Below are positions 52,701 to 61,227 of a stretch of 64,000 nt of DNA, one piece after another. Every line of letters starts with the position of its first letter. Positions within the stretch are counted from its first letter, which is position 1. The DNA comes from Streptomyces hawaiiensis. Lineage in GTDB: Bacteria > Actinomycetota > Actinomycetes > Streptomycetales > Streptomycetaceae. The notes under the pieces are model-generated. The model was not told the origin of the DNA. It did no database searches and saw only the letters and a list, made by a program, of their open reading frames with translations. The translations under genes and the position numbers were made by a program. The stretch covers positions 1,922,001-1,986,000 of the forward strand of contig NZ_CP021978.1 in the NCBI RefSeq assembly GCF_004803895.1, in the 5' to 3' direction.

Positions 52701-52865
52701 AAGGCCCTGGCCGCCGACGGCACGGCCCTCCTCGTCGTCGAGCACGACCTGGACCTGGTGGCCGGTCTCGCCGACATGGTGCACGTGATGAGCGCGGGCC
52801 GGATCGTCGCCTCCGGCCCGCCCGGGAGCGTGCTGGACGCCCTGGATTCGGGGGCCGGCCGATGA
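49737..52865 (+). CDS. Fused branched-chain-amino-acid-type ABC transporter: LivH + LivM + LivG in one chain
   Basis: 1042 aa. Residues about 1-285 are a LivH permease (GLIVTYRATGVLNFAHGAIAM). About 300-600 are a LivM permease (VVVTGRGGQISLGQAAYAGLGALFTA). About 605-805 are a Pro/Glu/Thr/Ala linker with ATRPEPTPEP-type repeats. About 813-1042 are a LivG ATPase with Walker A GPNGAGKST, signature-like LPTGTLRRVELARAL, Walker B HVLLLDEPAAGL and the H-loop in VVEHDLDLV. LivH, LivM and LivG are normally three proteins. The start overlaps the previous stop and the end overlaps LivF. Confidence 0.92.
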   Translation: MSSLTYDLTLAGLSVGSAAALTGIGLIVTYRATGVLNFAHGAIAMVCAYALRQCVVEWGWPLWLGAVVTLLVLAPGLGVALERFVFRPLAVLGGDPAQTLVASIGVFVLLVGGAALLWGQGARDDAPVLVPDEPWGQLAVVLVLAAGVAVVVRRTRFGRELRAVVDDRRLAVLGGIDADRVAAAGWAFGSFTAGLTGVLLAPYVRLDPYGLSLLVMEVVAVAVAARMRSLPIAVVVALGIGVAQSQLTRLHPSGWAEPLLQAAATNLFVVALLVAALVLPGAGERDALPRTATARVPTPPGAWIVVLVLFLLPLGLAGRDLHTSVQVPALAVILLSLVVVTGRGGQISLGQAAYAGLGALFTALLAAGRFPGLPALPELAALAVSVVLVAPLGLLTGWPAIGRRGLALALATFAVGVGVSRFVFAQPYATSGLSLGRPAGFDGDRAYYVLELLLLGVALLATHALRRGRTGRALAALRDHERGAQAAGVPVPSLKLLAFVAGAALAALGGGMLGMGLRAFDAAAYDPVRGLLWFAAVVVLGADSTLGALGAAALLVGLDAGTRGGVAAALIGVLAILVGRFPGGLYEALRTAAERLRLGRTPALTAAGARARGRLRPAEPEAVPGAPVPTGARRTESPEAAGRRERRNGEVRPKRVPPGRAADHLPHDGNHPPATRPEPPPEPPLATRPEPTPGPSPATQPEPSPAARTEATPESSPGRQPRAAAHEPPSTVQPKDAPEPSPATRPEPTPQPSPATRPKPSSATRPEPTPEPPLATRPEPTPQPSPARRPRAATHVGDTPPPTGPTATAPGARLLSASHLHARYGGFTALDGVDLDVSPGRVTAVVGPNGAGKSTLFHCLAGTLRPARGSVRLGGRDITTLPAHARTRLGVARTFQQLAVFPSLTVAENVRVGAEQGRVTDPGAVERTLRLLGLDGPVRALPAAGLPTGTLRRVELARALAGSPHVLLLDEPAAGLDTAEVTALARVLKALAADGTALLVVEHDLDLVAGLADMVHVMSAGRIVASGPPGSVLDALDSGAGR
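51761..52106 (+). repeat. Tandem Pro/Glu/Thr-coding repeats in the LivM-LivG linker
   Basis: About ten degenerate units coding A-T-R-P-E-P-T-P-E/Q-P-S-P lie between LivM and LivG, with unit lengths near 33-36 bp. Copies differ by substitutions and small in-frame deletions, the pattern of slippage-driven expansion. The encoded linker is flexible and disordered. Confidence 0.8.
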
Positions 52866-53503
52866 CGACTGTCTCCCTGCGCCACGCTCGCGTGCGCTAC
52901 GGCCCCCTGGAGGCCCTGCACGGCGTCACCCTCGCCGCCCCCGGTCCGGGCCTCACCGTGCTGCTCGGCCGCAACGGTTCCGGCCGCACCACCGCCCTGC
53001 GCGCCCTGGCCGGCACCGTGCCGCTGTCGGGTGGCACGGTGGTGTGGGACGGAGCCGACGTGACCCGCGTACCCGCCCACGAACGCGCCCGGCGCGGCAT
53101 GTGCCTGGTGCCGGAGCGGCGGGCGGTGTTCGGCTCGCTCACCGTGCGCGAGAACCTCGGACTCACCGCGCGCGACCACACCGTGGCCCTCGACGCCTAC
53201 CCGCAGCTGCGGCCCCTGCTGGAGCGACGCGCCGGCACCCTCTCCGGCGGCGAGCAGCGCATGCTCGCCCTCTCCCGGGCCCTGCTCGCACGCGCGCGCG
53301 TGGTGCTCGTCGACGAGCCCGCCCAGGGCATGGCGCCCTCGGTCGCGGCCCGGACGTACGAACTGCTGGGCTCGCTCGACGCGTGCGTGGTGGTCGCCGA
53401 GCAGCGGCTGCCGCCCGCCCTGCGGGACCGGTCCGCGATCGTCTACGAACTGCGCCGCGGGACCGTCGCGTTCGCCGGGGAGGCGAGTGAGCTCACGGAC
53501 TGA
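52862..53503 (+). CDS. livF: LivF-type ABC ATPase with Arg in place of the Walker A lysine
   Basis: 213 aa, ATGA overlap with the fused transporter. LivF features are HARVRYGPLEALHGVTL, signature TLSGGEQRMLALSRALLARARVVLVDEPAQGMAP, and VVVAEQRL for the H-loop position. The Walker A is GRNGSGRTT, with Arg42 where Lys is normally essential. The gene is shorter than usual LivF (about 230-240 aa). It probably pairs with the LivG domain, with this site possibly degenerate as in asymmetric ABC exporters. Confidence 0.88.
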   Translation: MTTVSLRHARVRYGPLEALHGVTLAAPGPGLTVLLGRNGSGRTTALRALAGTVPLSGGTVVWDGADVTRVPAHERARRGMCLVPERRAVFGSLTVRENLGLTARDHTVALDAYPQLRPLLERRAGTLSGGEQRMLALSRALLARARVVLVDEPAQGMAPSVAARTYELLGSLDACVVVAEQRLPPALRDRSAIVYELRRGTVAFAGEASELTD

Positions 53504-53518
53504 CCCCGGACGCCGAGA

Positions 53519-53546
53519 CCCCGTCCGGTCGGTCGACCGGACGGGG
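53519..53546. terminator. Terminator after the livF operon
   Basis: CCCCGTCCGGTC pairs perfectly with GACCGGACGGGG around a 4-nt loop, 16 bp after the livF stop and 30 bp from the convergent Rpf stop. Confidence 0.88.
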
Positions 53547-53575
53547 CCCGTGTCCCGGCGAGGGGGAGCAGCGGC

Positions 53576-54751
<1,176 letters not shown>

Positions 54752-55534
54752 GTGCCGCGCATGCTCGACGTCAGCGACGAGGTACGCGCCGAGATCGGCG
54801 ACGAAGAAGCCGACCGCCTGCTCGCCGGAGAGACCGCCCCGGGCAGTTACGACTGCACGTCCTGCCGCACTCCGGGCGACTCCGAGCAGGAGCGCACCAG
54901 CACCGTCCTGTTCATCGGTGACGAGACTGCCGTCCTCGCCTTCGCCCACGCCGGCTGCCTGCCCTCGCAGGTCGTGCAGGTCACCGAGGAACAGCTGCGG
55001 GGCGCCGTGAAGTCCATCGCCGGCGACACCGTCGACCTGGAGCCCGACAAGGTGGTGCCCGAGCAGGCGGTGCTCGGCGTGACCAGCGGGCTCGTCCTGA
55101 TCGGCGGGGAGCTGCACCCGGCCCTGGTGGTGGAACCGACCGGGCCCGTCGCCCGGCCCGGCACGACCGGCGGCGGCGACGACTTCCTGCCGCTGCTCAT
55201 CGAGCAGGGCTTCACGCCGCTGACGGAGCTGTCGGCCGTACCGCCGGTGCTGCACGGCTGGTCGGTGCTGCTCGCAGTGGGCCAGCTGCACGCGGTGCTC
55301 CAGCCGGGCGGCAACGGCGGCCAGCCGGTGGCCTGGTGGCAGGCGCACCAGCCGCTCCAGGTGACCGAAAGCTGGCGCGCGGCCGCCAACAAGCACCAGC
55401 AGGTGCTGATGTTCGCCGCGCCCGTCGGCTCGATCGGCCGCCAGCCGCGCGAGGACCTGCTGCGCGACGCGCTGGACAAGGCGGCGGCGAACGGAAAGCT
55501 GGTCGCCTCGGCGCTGCCGCTGGCCGGCACCTGA
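54752..55534 (+). CDS. Conserved hypothetical protein
   Basis: 260 aa from GTG 54752 behind GAGGGAG. An N-terminal C-x2-C (YDCTSCRTPGD) may bind zinc. The body is a mixed alpha/beta fold with TVLFIGDETAVLAFAHAGCLPSQV, LGVTSGLVLIGGELHPALVVEP, LLIEQGFTPLTELSAVPPVLHGWSVLL and a C-terminal AAPVGSIGRQPREDLLRDAL. It appears to be an actinobacterial protein of unknown function. No membrane segments are seen. Confidence 0.8.
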   Translation: MPRMLDVSDEVRAEIGDEEADRLLAGETAPGSYDCTSCRTPGDSEQERTSTVLFIGDETAVLAFAHAGCLPSQVVQVTEEQLRGAVKSIAGDTVDLEPDKVVPEQAVLGVTSGLVLIGGELHPALVVEPTGPVARPGTTGGGDDFLPLLIEQGFTPLTELSAVPPVLHGWSVLLAVGQLHAVLQPGGNGGQPVAWWQAHQPLQVTESWRAAANKHQQVLMFAAPVGSIGRQPREDLLRDALDKAAANGKLVASALPLAGT

Positions 55535-55619
55535 GCCGCGCGTCACCCGCGCACCCCGTACACCCGCGAAAGCCGTACCCGAACCGCATCCCTTGACCCG
55601 CGGGGTCGTTTGGACATAC

Positions 55620-56009
55620 GTGCACGCATACGACGTTTCCCGCCGCCAGTCCTTCTCGCCGATCCCGTCCGCGCGATCGGCTCAGGAGTCCCTGGGCGGC
55701 CCATCGGCCACGCCGATCTACGACGCGCTCTACGCTGAGTACGTCAAGTCCTTCCGCGCACTGCCCGGCGACCGCAGCGGCGAGGAGAAGCTGGGCTTCA
55801 CCGCCTTCGGGAACAACCCGCACAGTTCGGGCTCGTACGGAGGGACGTACGGCGGCTCGTACAGTGCCTACAGCGCGGGCGCCCAGAGCGCCCGCCATGC
55901 GGCCGGACAGCAGCCGCAGTGGCAGCGCGTCGGGACCGTCGGCACGTACAGCACGGGGATGCACTACGTCCCGGCCGCACTGCCGCCGGGACGGCGCGGC
56001 GGCGTCTGA
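55620..56009 (+). CDS. Hypothetical protein with Gly/Ser/Tyr-rich middle (DUF6643-like)
   Basis: 129 aa from GTG 55620 (MHAYDVSRRQSFSPIPSARSAQ...); the frame opens at TTG 55593. The conserved N-terminal half includes SATPIYDALYAEYVKSFRALPGDRSGEEKLGFTAFG. A low-complexity stretch (SYGGTYGGSYSAYSAG) follows, then QWQRVGTVGTYSTGMHYVPAALPPG. The pattern fits a small streptomycete protein of unknown function. Confidence 0.65.
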   Translation: MHAYDVSRRQSFSPIPSARSAQESLGGPSATPIYDALYAEYVKSFRALPGDRSGEEKLGFTAFGNNPHSSGSYGGTYGGSYSAYSAGAQSARHAAGQQPQWQRVGTVGTYSTGMHYVPAALPPGRRGGV

Positions 56010-56021
56010 GCGAGCACCGGA

Positions 56022-56062
56022 CACTGGAAAGGGCGGCCCGTTCGGGGCCGCCCTTTCCAGTG
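56022..56062. terminator. Bidirectional terminator between 55.6-kb gene and der
   Basis: CACTGGAAAGGGCGGCCC pairs perfectly over 18 bp with 56045-56062 around a 5-nt loop, 13 bp after the hypothetical gene and 8 bp from the der stop. Confidence 0.93.
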
Positions 56063-56069
56063 CTTCGCG

Positions 56070-57563
56070 CTACTTCTTCCTGCCGCGCTTCTCGCGCACC
56101 CGCACGGAGATGTGGATCGGCGTCCCGTCGAAGCTGAACTCCTCGCGCAGCCGGCGCTCGATGAAGCGCCGGTAGCCCGCCTCGATGAAACCGGAGGCGA
56201 ACAGCACGAACCGCGGCGGCCTGGTGCCCGCCTGCGTGCCGAACAGGATGCGCGGCTGCTTGCCGCCCCGGACCGGGTGCGGGTGGGCGGCGACCAGCTC
56301 ACCGAGGAAGGCGTTCAGCCTGCCCGTCGGGACCCGGGTCTCCCAGCCCGCCAGGGCCGTCTCGATCGCGGGGACCAGCTTCTCCATGTGCCGCCCGGTG
56401 AGCGCCGAGACGTTCACCCGCGGCGCCCATGACACCTGGCCGAGCTCGGTCTCGATCTCCCGCTCCAGGTAGTAGCGGCGCTCCTCGTCGAGGGTGTCCC
56501 ACTTGTTGTACGCGAGGACGATCGCGCGGCCCGCCTCGACGGCCATGGTGACGATCCGCTGGTCCTGCACCGAGATGGACTCGGAGCCGTCGATCAGGAT
56601 GACGGCGACCTCCGCCTTCTCGACGGCGGCGGCGGTGCGCAGCGAGGCGTAGTAGTCGGCGCCCTGCTGGAGGTGGACCCGCTTGCGGATGCCCGCCGTG
56701 TCGACGAACTTCCAGGTGACGCCGCCGAGTTCGATCAGCTCGTCGACCGGGTCGCGGGTGGTGCCCGCCAGCTCGTTGACGACGACGCGCTCCTCGCCCG
56801 CCACCTTGTTCAGCAGGGAGGACTTGCCGACGTTCGGGCGCCCGATCAGGGCGATGCGGCGCGGGCCGCCGATGCCGCCCCCGCCGAAGGTCTGGAGCGG
56901 CGCTTCCGGCAGCACCTCGAGGACCCGGTCGAGCATGTCGCCGGTGCCGCGGCCGTGCAGCGCGGAGACCGGGTGCGGCTCCCCCAGGCCCAGCGACCAC
57001 AGGTAGGACGCGTCGGCCTCGCCGCTCGGGCCGTCCACCTTGTTGGCGCACAGCACGACCGGCTTGCCGGCCTTGCGCAGCAGCCGGACGACGGCCTCGT
57101 CGGTGTCGGTGGCGCCCACCTTGGCGTCGACGACGAAGACGACCGCGTCGGCGGCCTCGATGGCGTACTCGGCCTGGGCAGCCACGGAGGCGTCGATACC
57201 GAGGACGTCCTGCTCCCAGCCGCCGGTGTCGACGACCTTGAAGCGGCGGCCCGCCCACTCGGCCTCGTAGGTGACACGGTCGCGGGTGACTCCGGGCTTG
57301 TCCTCGACGACGGCCTCACGGCGCCCGATGATGCGGTTCACCAGAGTCGACTTGCCGACATTGGGGCGGCCGACGACGGCGAGCACGGGCAGCGGACCGT
57401 GGCCCGCCTCCTCGATGGCGCCCTCGACGTCCTCGAGGGCGAAGCCCTCCTCCGCGGCGAGCTCCATGAACTCCGCGAACTCGGCGTCGCCGAGCGCCCC
57501 GTGGTCGTGCTCGTACGCGCCCTCGGACGCGTCCGAGCCGTCGGGCTGGATGTGGTCGTTCAT
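56070..57563 (-). CDS. der: GTPase Der (EngA), 50S ribosome assembly
   Basis: 497 aa. Two GTPase domains in tandem: [31 protein letters not shown] with DTGGW and NKVD, then [31 protein letters not shown] with DTAGI and NKWD. A C-terminal KH-like domain ([40 protein letters not shown]) follows. An acidic N-terminal extension of about 55 residues ([23 protein letters not shown]) is typical of actinobacterial Der. It is needed for 50S subunit maturation. Confidence 0.97.
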   Translation of the reverse strand: MNDHIQPDGSDASEGAYEHDHGALGDAEFAEFMELAAEEGFALEDVEGAIEEAGHGPLPVLAVVGRPNVGKSTLVNRIIGRREAVVEDKPGVTRDRVTYEAEWAGRRFKVVDTGGWEQDVLGIDASVAAQAEYAIEAADAVVFVVDAKVGATDTDEAVVRLLRKAGKPVVLCANKVDGPSGEADASYLWSLGLGEPHPVSALHGRGTGDMLDRVLEVLPEAPLQTFGGGGIGGPRRIALIGRPNVGKSSLLNKVAGEERVVVNELAGTTRDPVDELIELGGVTWKFVDTAGIRKRVHLQQGADYYASLRTAAAVEKAEVAVILIDGSESISVQDQRIVTMAVEAGRAIVLAYNKWDTLDEERRYYLEREIETELGQVSWAPRVNVSALTGRHMEKLVPAIETALAGWETRVPTGRLNAFLGELVAAHPHPVRGGKQPRILFGTQAGTRPPRFVLFASGFIEAGYRRFIERRLREEFSFDGTPIHISVRVREKRGRKK

Positions 57564-57644
57564 GAAGTCCGTACCTCGTCGTTCATCGTGGTGGTCGGTG
57601 GAGTGCCCGCCGTGGTGGCGGGCTGATCCACTACTCAGTGTCGC

Positions 57645-58292
57645 CTAGCGCCCGGTGAGGCGCCTGGCGTTTTCCAGGTGGGCCGCGAGCTGCTTCTGGA
57701 TGCGCCCGGTGGCCTCGTCCAGCGCCTTGCGCGTCCGGCGGCCGCTGCCGTCGCCCGCCTCGAAGGGCTCGCCGAAGACGACGTCGACGCGGGAGCGCAG
57801 CGGAGGCAGCCCCCTTATCAACCGTCCGGGCCTGTCGGAACTTCCCAGCACGGCGACCGGGACGATCGGGGCGCCGCCGCGCACCGCGAAGTACGCGAGC
57901 CCGGCACGCAACGAGGCGAAGTCGCCCTCGCCCCGGGTGCCCTCCGGGAAGATGCCGAGCACGCCGCCGTTGTCCAGGATGCCGAGCGCCCGGGTGATCG
58001 CCGTGCGGTCGGTGGTGTCGCGGTCGACCTTCACCTGCCCGATGCCGAGCAGGAAGGGGTCCAGGGGCCCGATGAACGCTTCCTTCTTGATCAGGAAGTG
58101 CGTCGGCCGGGGCGCCACGCCCATGACCATCGGGCCGTCGATGTTGTGGGAGTGGTTGACCGCGAGGATCAGGGGGCCGCTCGCGGGCACCCGCCAGGCG
58201 CCGAGTACGCGCGGCTTCCACAGCCCGTACATCAGGCCGACGCCGATGCGCCGCCCGACCTCGGCGCCCCGCGCCGAAGGCAGATCGGTCAC
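57645..58292 (-). CDS. plsC: 1-acyl-sn-glycerol-3-phosphate acyltransferase (PlsC)
   Basis: 215 aa from GTG 58292, overlapping the cmk stop (GTGA). Acyltransferase blocks are NHSHNIDGPMV (the H-x4-D motif), the IGQVKVDRDTTDR segment, FPEGTRGEGDFASLRAGLAYFAV and APIVPVAVLG. It adds the second acyl chain to lysophosphatidic acid for membrane phospholipid synthesis. It is coupled to cmk, as in many actinobacteria. Confidence 0.93.
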   Translation of the reverse strand: MTDLPSARGAEVGRRIGVGLMYGLWKPRVLGAWRVPASGPLILAVNHSHNIDGPMVMGVAPRPTHFLIKKEAFIGPLDPFLLGIGQVKVDRDTTDRTAITRALGILDNGGVLGIFPEGTRGEGDFASLRAGLAYFAVRGGAPIVPVAVLGSSDRPGRLIRGLPPLRSRVDVVFGEPFEAGDGSGRRTRKALDEATGRIQKQLAAHLENARRLTGR

Positions 58293-58969
58293 TTTCCGGC
58301 CCGCTTCTCCTCGACGAGGGTGACGACACACTCGATGACCTGGGCCAGCGTGAGCTCGGTGGTGTCCACCTCGACGGCGTCGTCCGCCTTGGCGAGCGGG
58401 GAGGTCTTGCGGCTGGAGTCGGCGGCGTCCCGCTTGATGAGGGCCTCGCGGGTGGAGTGGACGTCGGAGCCCTTCAGCTCGCCGCTGCGGCGGGCCGCAC
58501 GCGCCTCCGGGGAGGCGGTGAGGAAGATCTTGAGGTCGGCGTCGGGCAGCACGGTCGTGCCGATGTCCCGGCCCTCGACGACGATGCCCTGCTCGGCGGA
58601 GGCGGCGATCGAGCGCTGCAGCTCGGTGATCCGGGCGCGCACCTCGGGCACCGCGCTGACCGCGCTGACCTTGGAGGAGACCTCCTGGGTGCGGATCGGA
58701 CCGGCCACGTCCACGCCGTCGACCGTGATGGCCGGTCCCTGCGGGTCGGTGCCGGAGACGATCTCGGGCTTGCCCGCTGCGGCGGCGATGGCGGACGGGT
58801 CGTCGATGTCGATGCCGTTGCTCACCATCCACCAGGTGATCGCCCGGTACTGGGCGCCGGTGTCCAGGTAGCTCAGCCCGAGCTGGGCCGCCACGGCCTT
58901 CGAGGTGCTCGACTTGCCGGTGCCGGCGGGACCGTCGATGGCGACAATCACTGGCGTGGCGCTTTCCAC
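58289..58969 (-). CDS. cmk: Cytidylate kinase
   Basis: 226 aa from GTG 58969 behind GGAAGG. The P-loop GPAGTGKSSTSKAVAAQLGLSYLDTGAQYRA, the CMP-binding insert (RTQEVSSKVSAVSAVPEVRARITELQR), VVEGRDIGTTVLPDADLKIFLTAS and the lid RDAADSSRKTSPLAKA are all present. It phosphorylates CMP and dCMP. 58970-59136 (167 bp) to tyrA carries no clear gene or site. Confidence 0.96.
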   Translation of the reverse strand: MESATPVIVAIDGPAGTGKSSTSKAVAAQLGLSYLDTGAQYRAITWWMVSNGIDIDDPSAIAAAAGKPEIVSGTDPQGPAITVDGVDVAGPIRTQEVSSKVSAVSAVPEVRARITELQRSIAASAEQGIVVEGRDIGTTVLPDADLKIFLTASPEARAARRSGELKGSDVHSTREALIKRDAADSSRKTSPLAKADDAVEVDTTELTLAQVIECVVTLVEEKRAGK

Positions 58970-59136
58970 AGTGGGGACCTTCCTGAACCGGGCTCGGCGG
59001 GGTGAGGGCGCGAGTGCCCCGCACAAGGTTACTGGGTGCGGGTCACTCGTCCGGCCGCGGCGTCGGCGGCGAGGAGGTCGACGGCTGTGCGGTGGGCCTC
59101 TGGGCCGACGCGTGTGCGGCCTGCGGCAGGCGGCTC

Positions 59137-60222
59137 CTACTGCCGGATCGCCCAGCCCCGCTCCCGCAGCGCGGCGCTCAGTACCGTGGCCGCCTTCGGC
59201 TCCACCATCAGCTGCACCAGACCGGCCTGCTGCCCCGTCGCGTGCTCGATCCGTACGTCCTCGATGTTGACGCCGGCCAGGCCCGCGTCGGCGAAGATCC
59301 GGGCCAGCTGTCCGGGCTGGTCGTCGATGAGCACGGCGACGACCTCGTAGGCCCGGGGTGCGGACCCGTGCTTGCCGGGGACGCGGACCTGTCCGGCATT
59401 GCCGCGCCGCAGCACGTCCTCGATCCCGCCGGCGCCCTCGCGGCGCTTGTGGTCGTCCGAGGACTCCAGAGCGCGCAGGGCCCGCACGGTCTCCTCCAGG
59501 TCGGCGGCGACGTCCGTGAGCAGGTCGGCGACCGGCGCGGGGTTCGCGGAGAGGATGTCGATCCACATCCGGGGGTCGGAGGCGGCGATCCGTGTCACGT
59601 CCCGGATGCCCTGCCCGCACAGCCGCACGGCGGCCTCCTCGGCGTGCTCCAGCCGCGCGGCGACCAGGCTGGAGACCAGGTGGGGCATGTGGGAGACGAG
59701 GGCGACGGCACGGTCGTGGGCGTCGGCGTCCATCACCACCGGCACGGCCCGGCAGTGCGAGACCAGTTCCAGGGCGAGGTTCAGCACCTCGGTGTCGGTG
59801 TCCCGGGTCGGGGTCAGCACCCAGGGGCGGCCCTCGAAGAGGTCCCCGGTCGCGGCGAGCGGGCCGGACTTCTCCCGGCCCGACATGGGGTGCGAGCCGA
59901 TGTACGCGGACAGGTCGAGGCCGCGTGCCTCCAGCTCGCGGCGCGGCCCTCCCTTGACGCTGGCGACGTCGAGGTAGCCGCGTCCCGCACCGCGGCGCAA
60001 AGCGTCGGTGAGCACGTCGGCCACGTGTGCGGGCGGGGCGGCGACGATCACGAGGTCGACGGGCCCGTCCGGCGCCTGGTCCGTGCCGGCGCCGAGGGCG
60101 GCCGCGGTACGGGCCTGCTCGGGGTCGGGGTCGGCGAGGTGCACGGTGACGCCCCGCTGGGACAGCGCCAGGGCGGCGGAGGTGCCGATGAGGCCGGTAC
60201 CGATGACGAGTGCGGTCCTCAC
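59137..60222 (-). CDS. tyrA: Prephenate dehydrogenase
   Basis: 361 aa from GTG 60222, overlapping the aroH stop (GTGA). The Rossmann motif ALVIGTGLIGTSAALAL is at the N-terminus. Catalytic and substrate motifs SHPMSGREKSGP and the helical C-terminal domain (LVSHMPHLVSSLVAARL) follow. An ACT domain (YEVVAVLIDDQPGQLARIFADAGLAGVNIEDVRIEH) ends the protein and probably gives tyrosine feedback control. It converts prephenate to 4-hydroxyphenylpyruvate for tyrosine synthesis. Confidence 0.95.
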   Translation of the reverse strand: MRTALVIGTGLIGTSAALALSQRGVTVHLADPDPEQARTAAALGAGTDQAPDGPVDLVIVAAPPAHVADVLTDALRRGAGRGYLDVASVKGGPRRELEARGLDLSAYIGSHPMSGREKSGPLAATGDLFEGRPWVLTPTRDTDTEVLNLALELVSHCRAVPVVMDADAHDRAVALVSHMPHLVSSLVAARLEHAEEAAVRLCGQGIRDVTRIAASDPRMWIDILSANPAPVADLLTDVAADLEETVRALRALESSDDHKRREGAGGIEDVLRRGNAGQVRVPGKHGSAPRAYEVVAVLIDDQPGQLARIFADAGLAGVNIEDVRIEHATGQQAGLVQLMVEPKAATVLSAALRERGWAIRQ

Positions 60223-60581
60223 TGGGCGATGTCCTTGCGCAGGGCGGCCGCGGAGCCGAGATAGACGTGGGCGATGTCGGCCCGGGGCCGGTCGGACTCG
60301 ATGTGCGCGAGGACCCGGACGACACGAGGCATGGCGCCCTCGATGTCCAGTTCCTGGGCGCAGATCAGCGGCACGTCGACGATGCCCAGCTTGCGGGCGG
60401 CGGCCGCCGGGAAGTCGCTGTGCAGGTCGGGCGTGGCCGTGAACCAGATGCTGATCAGGTCGTCGGCGGCGAGATCGTTGCGCTCGAGGATCTCCGTGAG
60501 CAGGGCTCCGACCTGCTCGTCCATGTGCCCGGCCTCGTCCCGTTCGAGTTGGACGGCGCCCCGGACCGCTCGTACCGCCAC
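60219..60581 (-). CDS. aroH: Chorismate mutase, AroH class
   Basis: 120 aa, GTG start behind AAGGAG. The trimeric AroH fold is recognised by VRAVRGAVQLERDE, ISIWFTATPDLHSDFPAAAARKLG, ICAQELDIEGAMPRVVRVLAH and HVYLGSAAALRKD, with the active-site Arg residues in RGA and in the RVVRV helix. It converts chorismate to prephenate for the adjacent TyrA. Coupling of aroH, tyrA, cmk and plsC in one overlapping run is visible. Confidence 0.95.
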   Translation of the reverse strand: MAVRAVRGAVQLERDEAGHMDEQVGALLTEILERNDLAADDLISIWFTATPDLHSDFPAAAARKLGIVDVPLICAQELDIEGAMPRVVRVLAHIESDRPRADIAHVYLGSAAALRKDIAQ

Positions 60582-60681
60582 GGCGATGCTCCTTAGCTGA
60601 CGTGCGTGTCGCTCTACGTCCGACCAGCCTAGTCAGCCCGCGCGGCCCGGGTGGGCGGCGCCCGTCCGGTGAGACGCCGGG

Positions 60682-60712
60682 ATTGGCACCTTTGGGTAAG
60701 TTCAGTGCCAAT
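60682..60712. promoter_or_regulatory. Inverted repeat upstream of the Rieske gene
   Basis: ATTGGCAC (60682-60689) and GTGCCAAT (60705-60712) are perfect 8-bp arms around a 15-nt spacer, about 50-80 bp upstream of the Rieske start and about 100 bp from aroH. A TATGGT follows at 60712-60717. It is a possible operator overlapping a promoter. Confidence 0.5.
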
Positions 60713-60762
60713 ATGGTGCACATTCTGATTTACCCCCCCTTCGGTACTTTCGGAGTGACGAC

Positions 60763-61203
60763 ATGACTTACGAGACCACGCGCCGCACGGTTCTCCTCGC
60801 GACGGGTGCGACGGGCGCGGCGGCGCTCGTCGCGGCTTGCGGCGGCGGAGGCGACGACAACGGCTCCGCGTCGACGAGCTCCCCCACCGGCCAGGACGCG
60901 ACGAACGCCCCCGCCGGCCAGGTCCTGGCCAACATCGACGAGATCCCGGTCGGCGGCGGCAAGATCTTCAAGGATGAGGAGGTCGTGGTGACCCAGCCGG
61001 AGCAGGGTCAGTTCAAGGCCTTCTCGGCGATCTGCACCCACCAGCGCTGCACGGTGGGATCCGTCTCCGGCGGCACGATCAACTGCCCCTGCCACGGCAG
61101 CAAGTTCCAGATCGCCGACGGCGCGGTGGCCCACGGCCCGGCGACGCGGTCGCTGCCCGCCGAGCAGATCACCGTGGAGGGCAACTCGGTTCGCCTGGCG
61201 TGA
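60763..61203 (+). CDS. Rieske [2Fe-2S] lipoprotein, Tat-exported
   Basis: 146 aa. A Tat-type signal with RR (TTRRTVLLATGATGAAALVAAC) ends in a lipobox LVAAC. The Rieske cluster motifs are CTHQRC (Cys and His) and CPCHGSKF (Cys and His), with IADGAVAHGPATRSLPA closing. Ligands are complete. It should transfer electrons at the outer face of the membrane, separate from the bc1 complex; the partner enzyme is unknown. No neighbouring gene explains it. Confidence 0.92.
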   Translation: MTYETTRRTVLLATGATGAAALVAACGGGGDDNGSASTSSPTGQDATNAPAGQVLANIDEIPVGGGKIFKDEEVVVTQPEQGQFKAFSAICTHQRCTVGSVSGGTINCPCHGSKFQIADGAVAHGPATRSLPAEQITVEGNSVRLA

Positions 61204-61227
61204 GGGCCCGCGACCGGCTCCGCGGCG

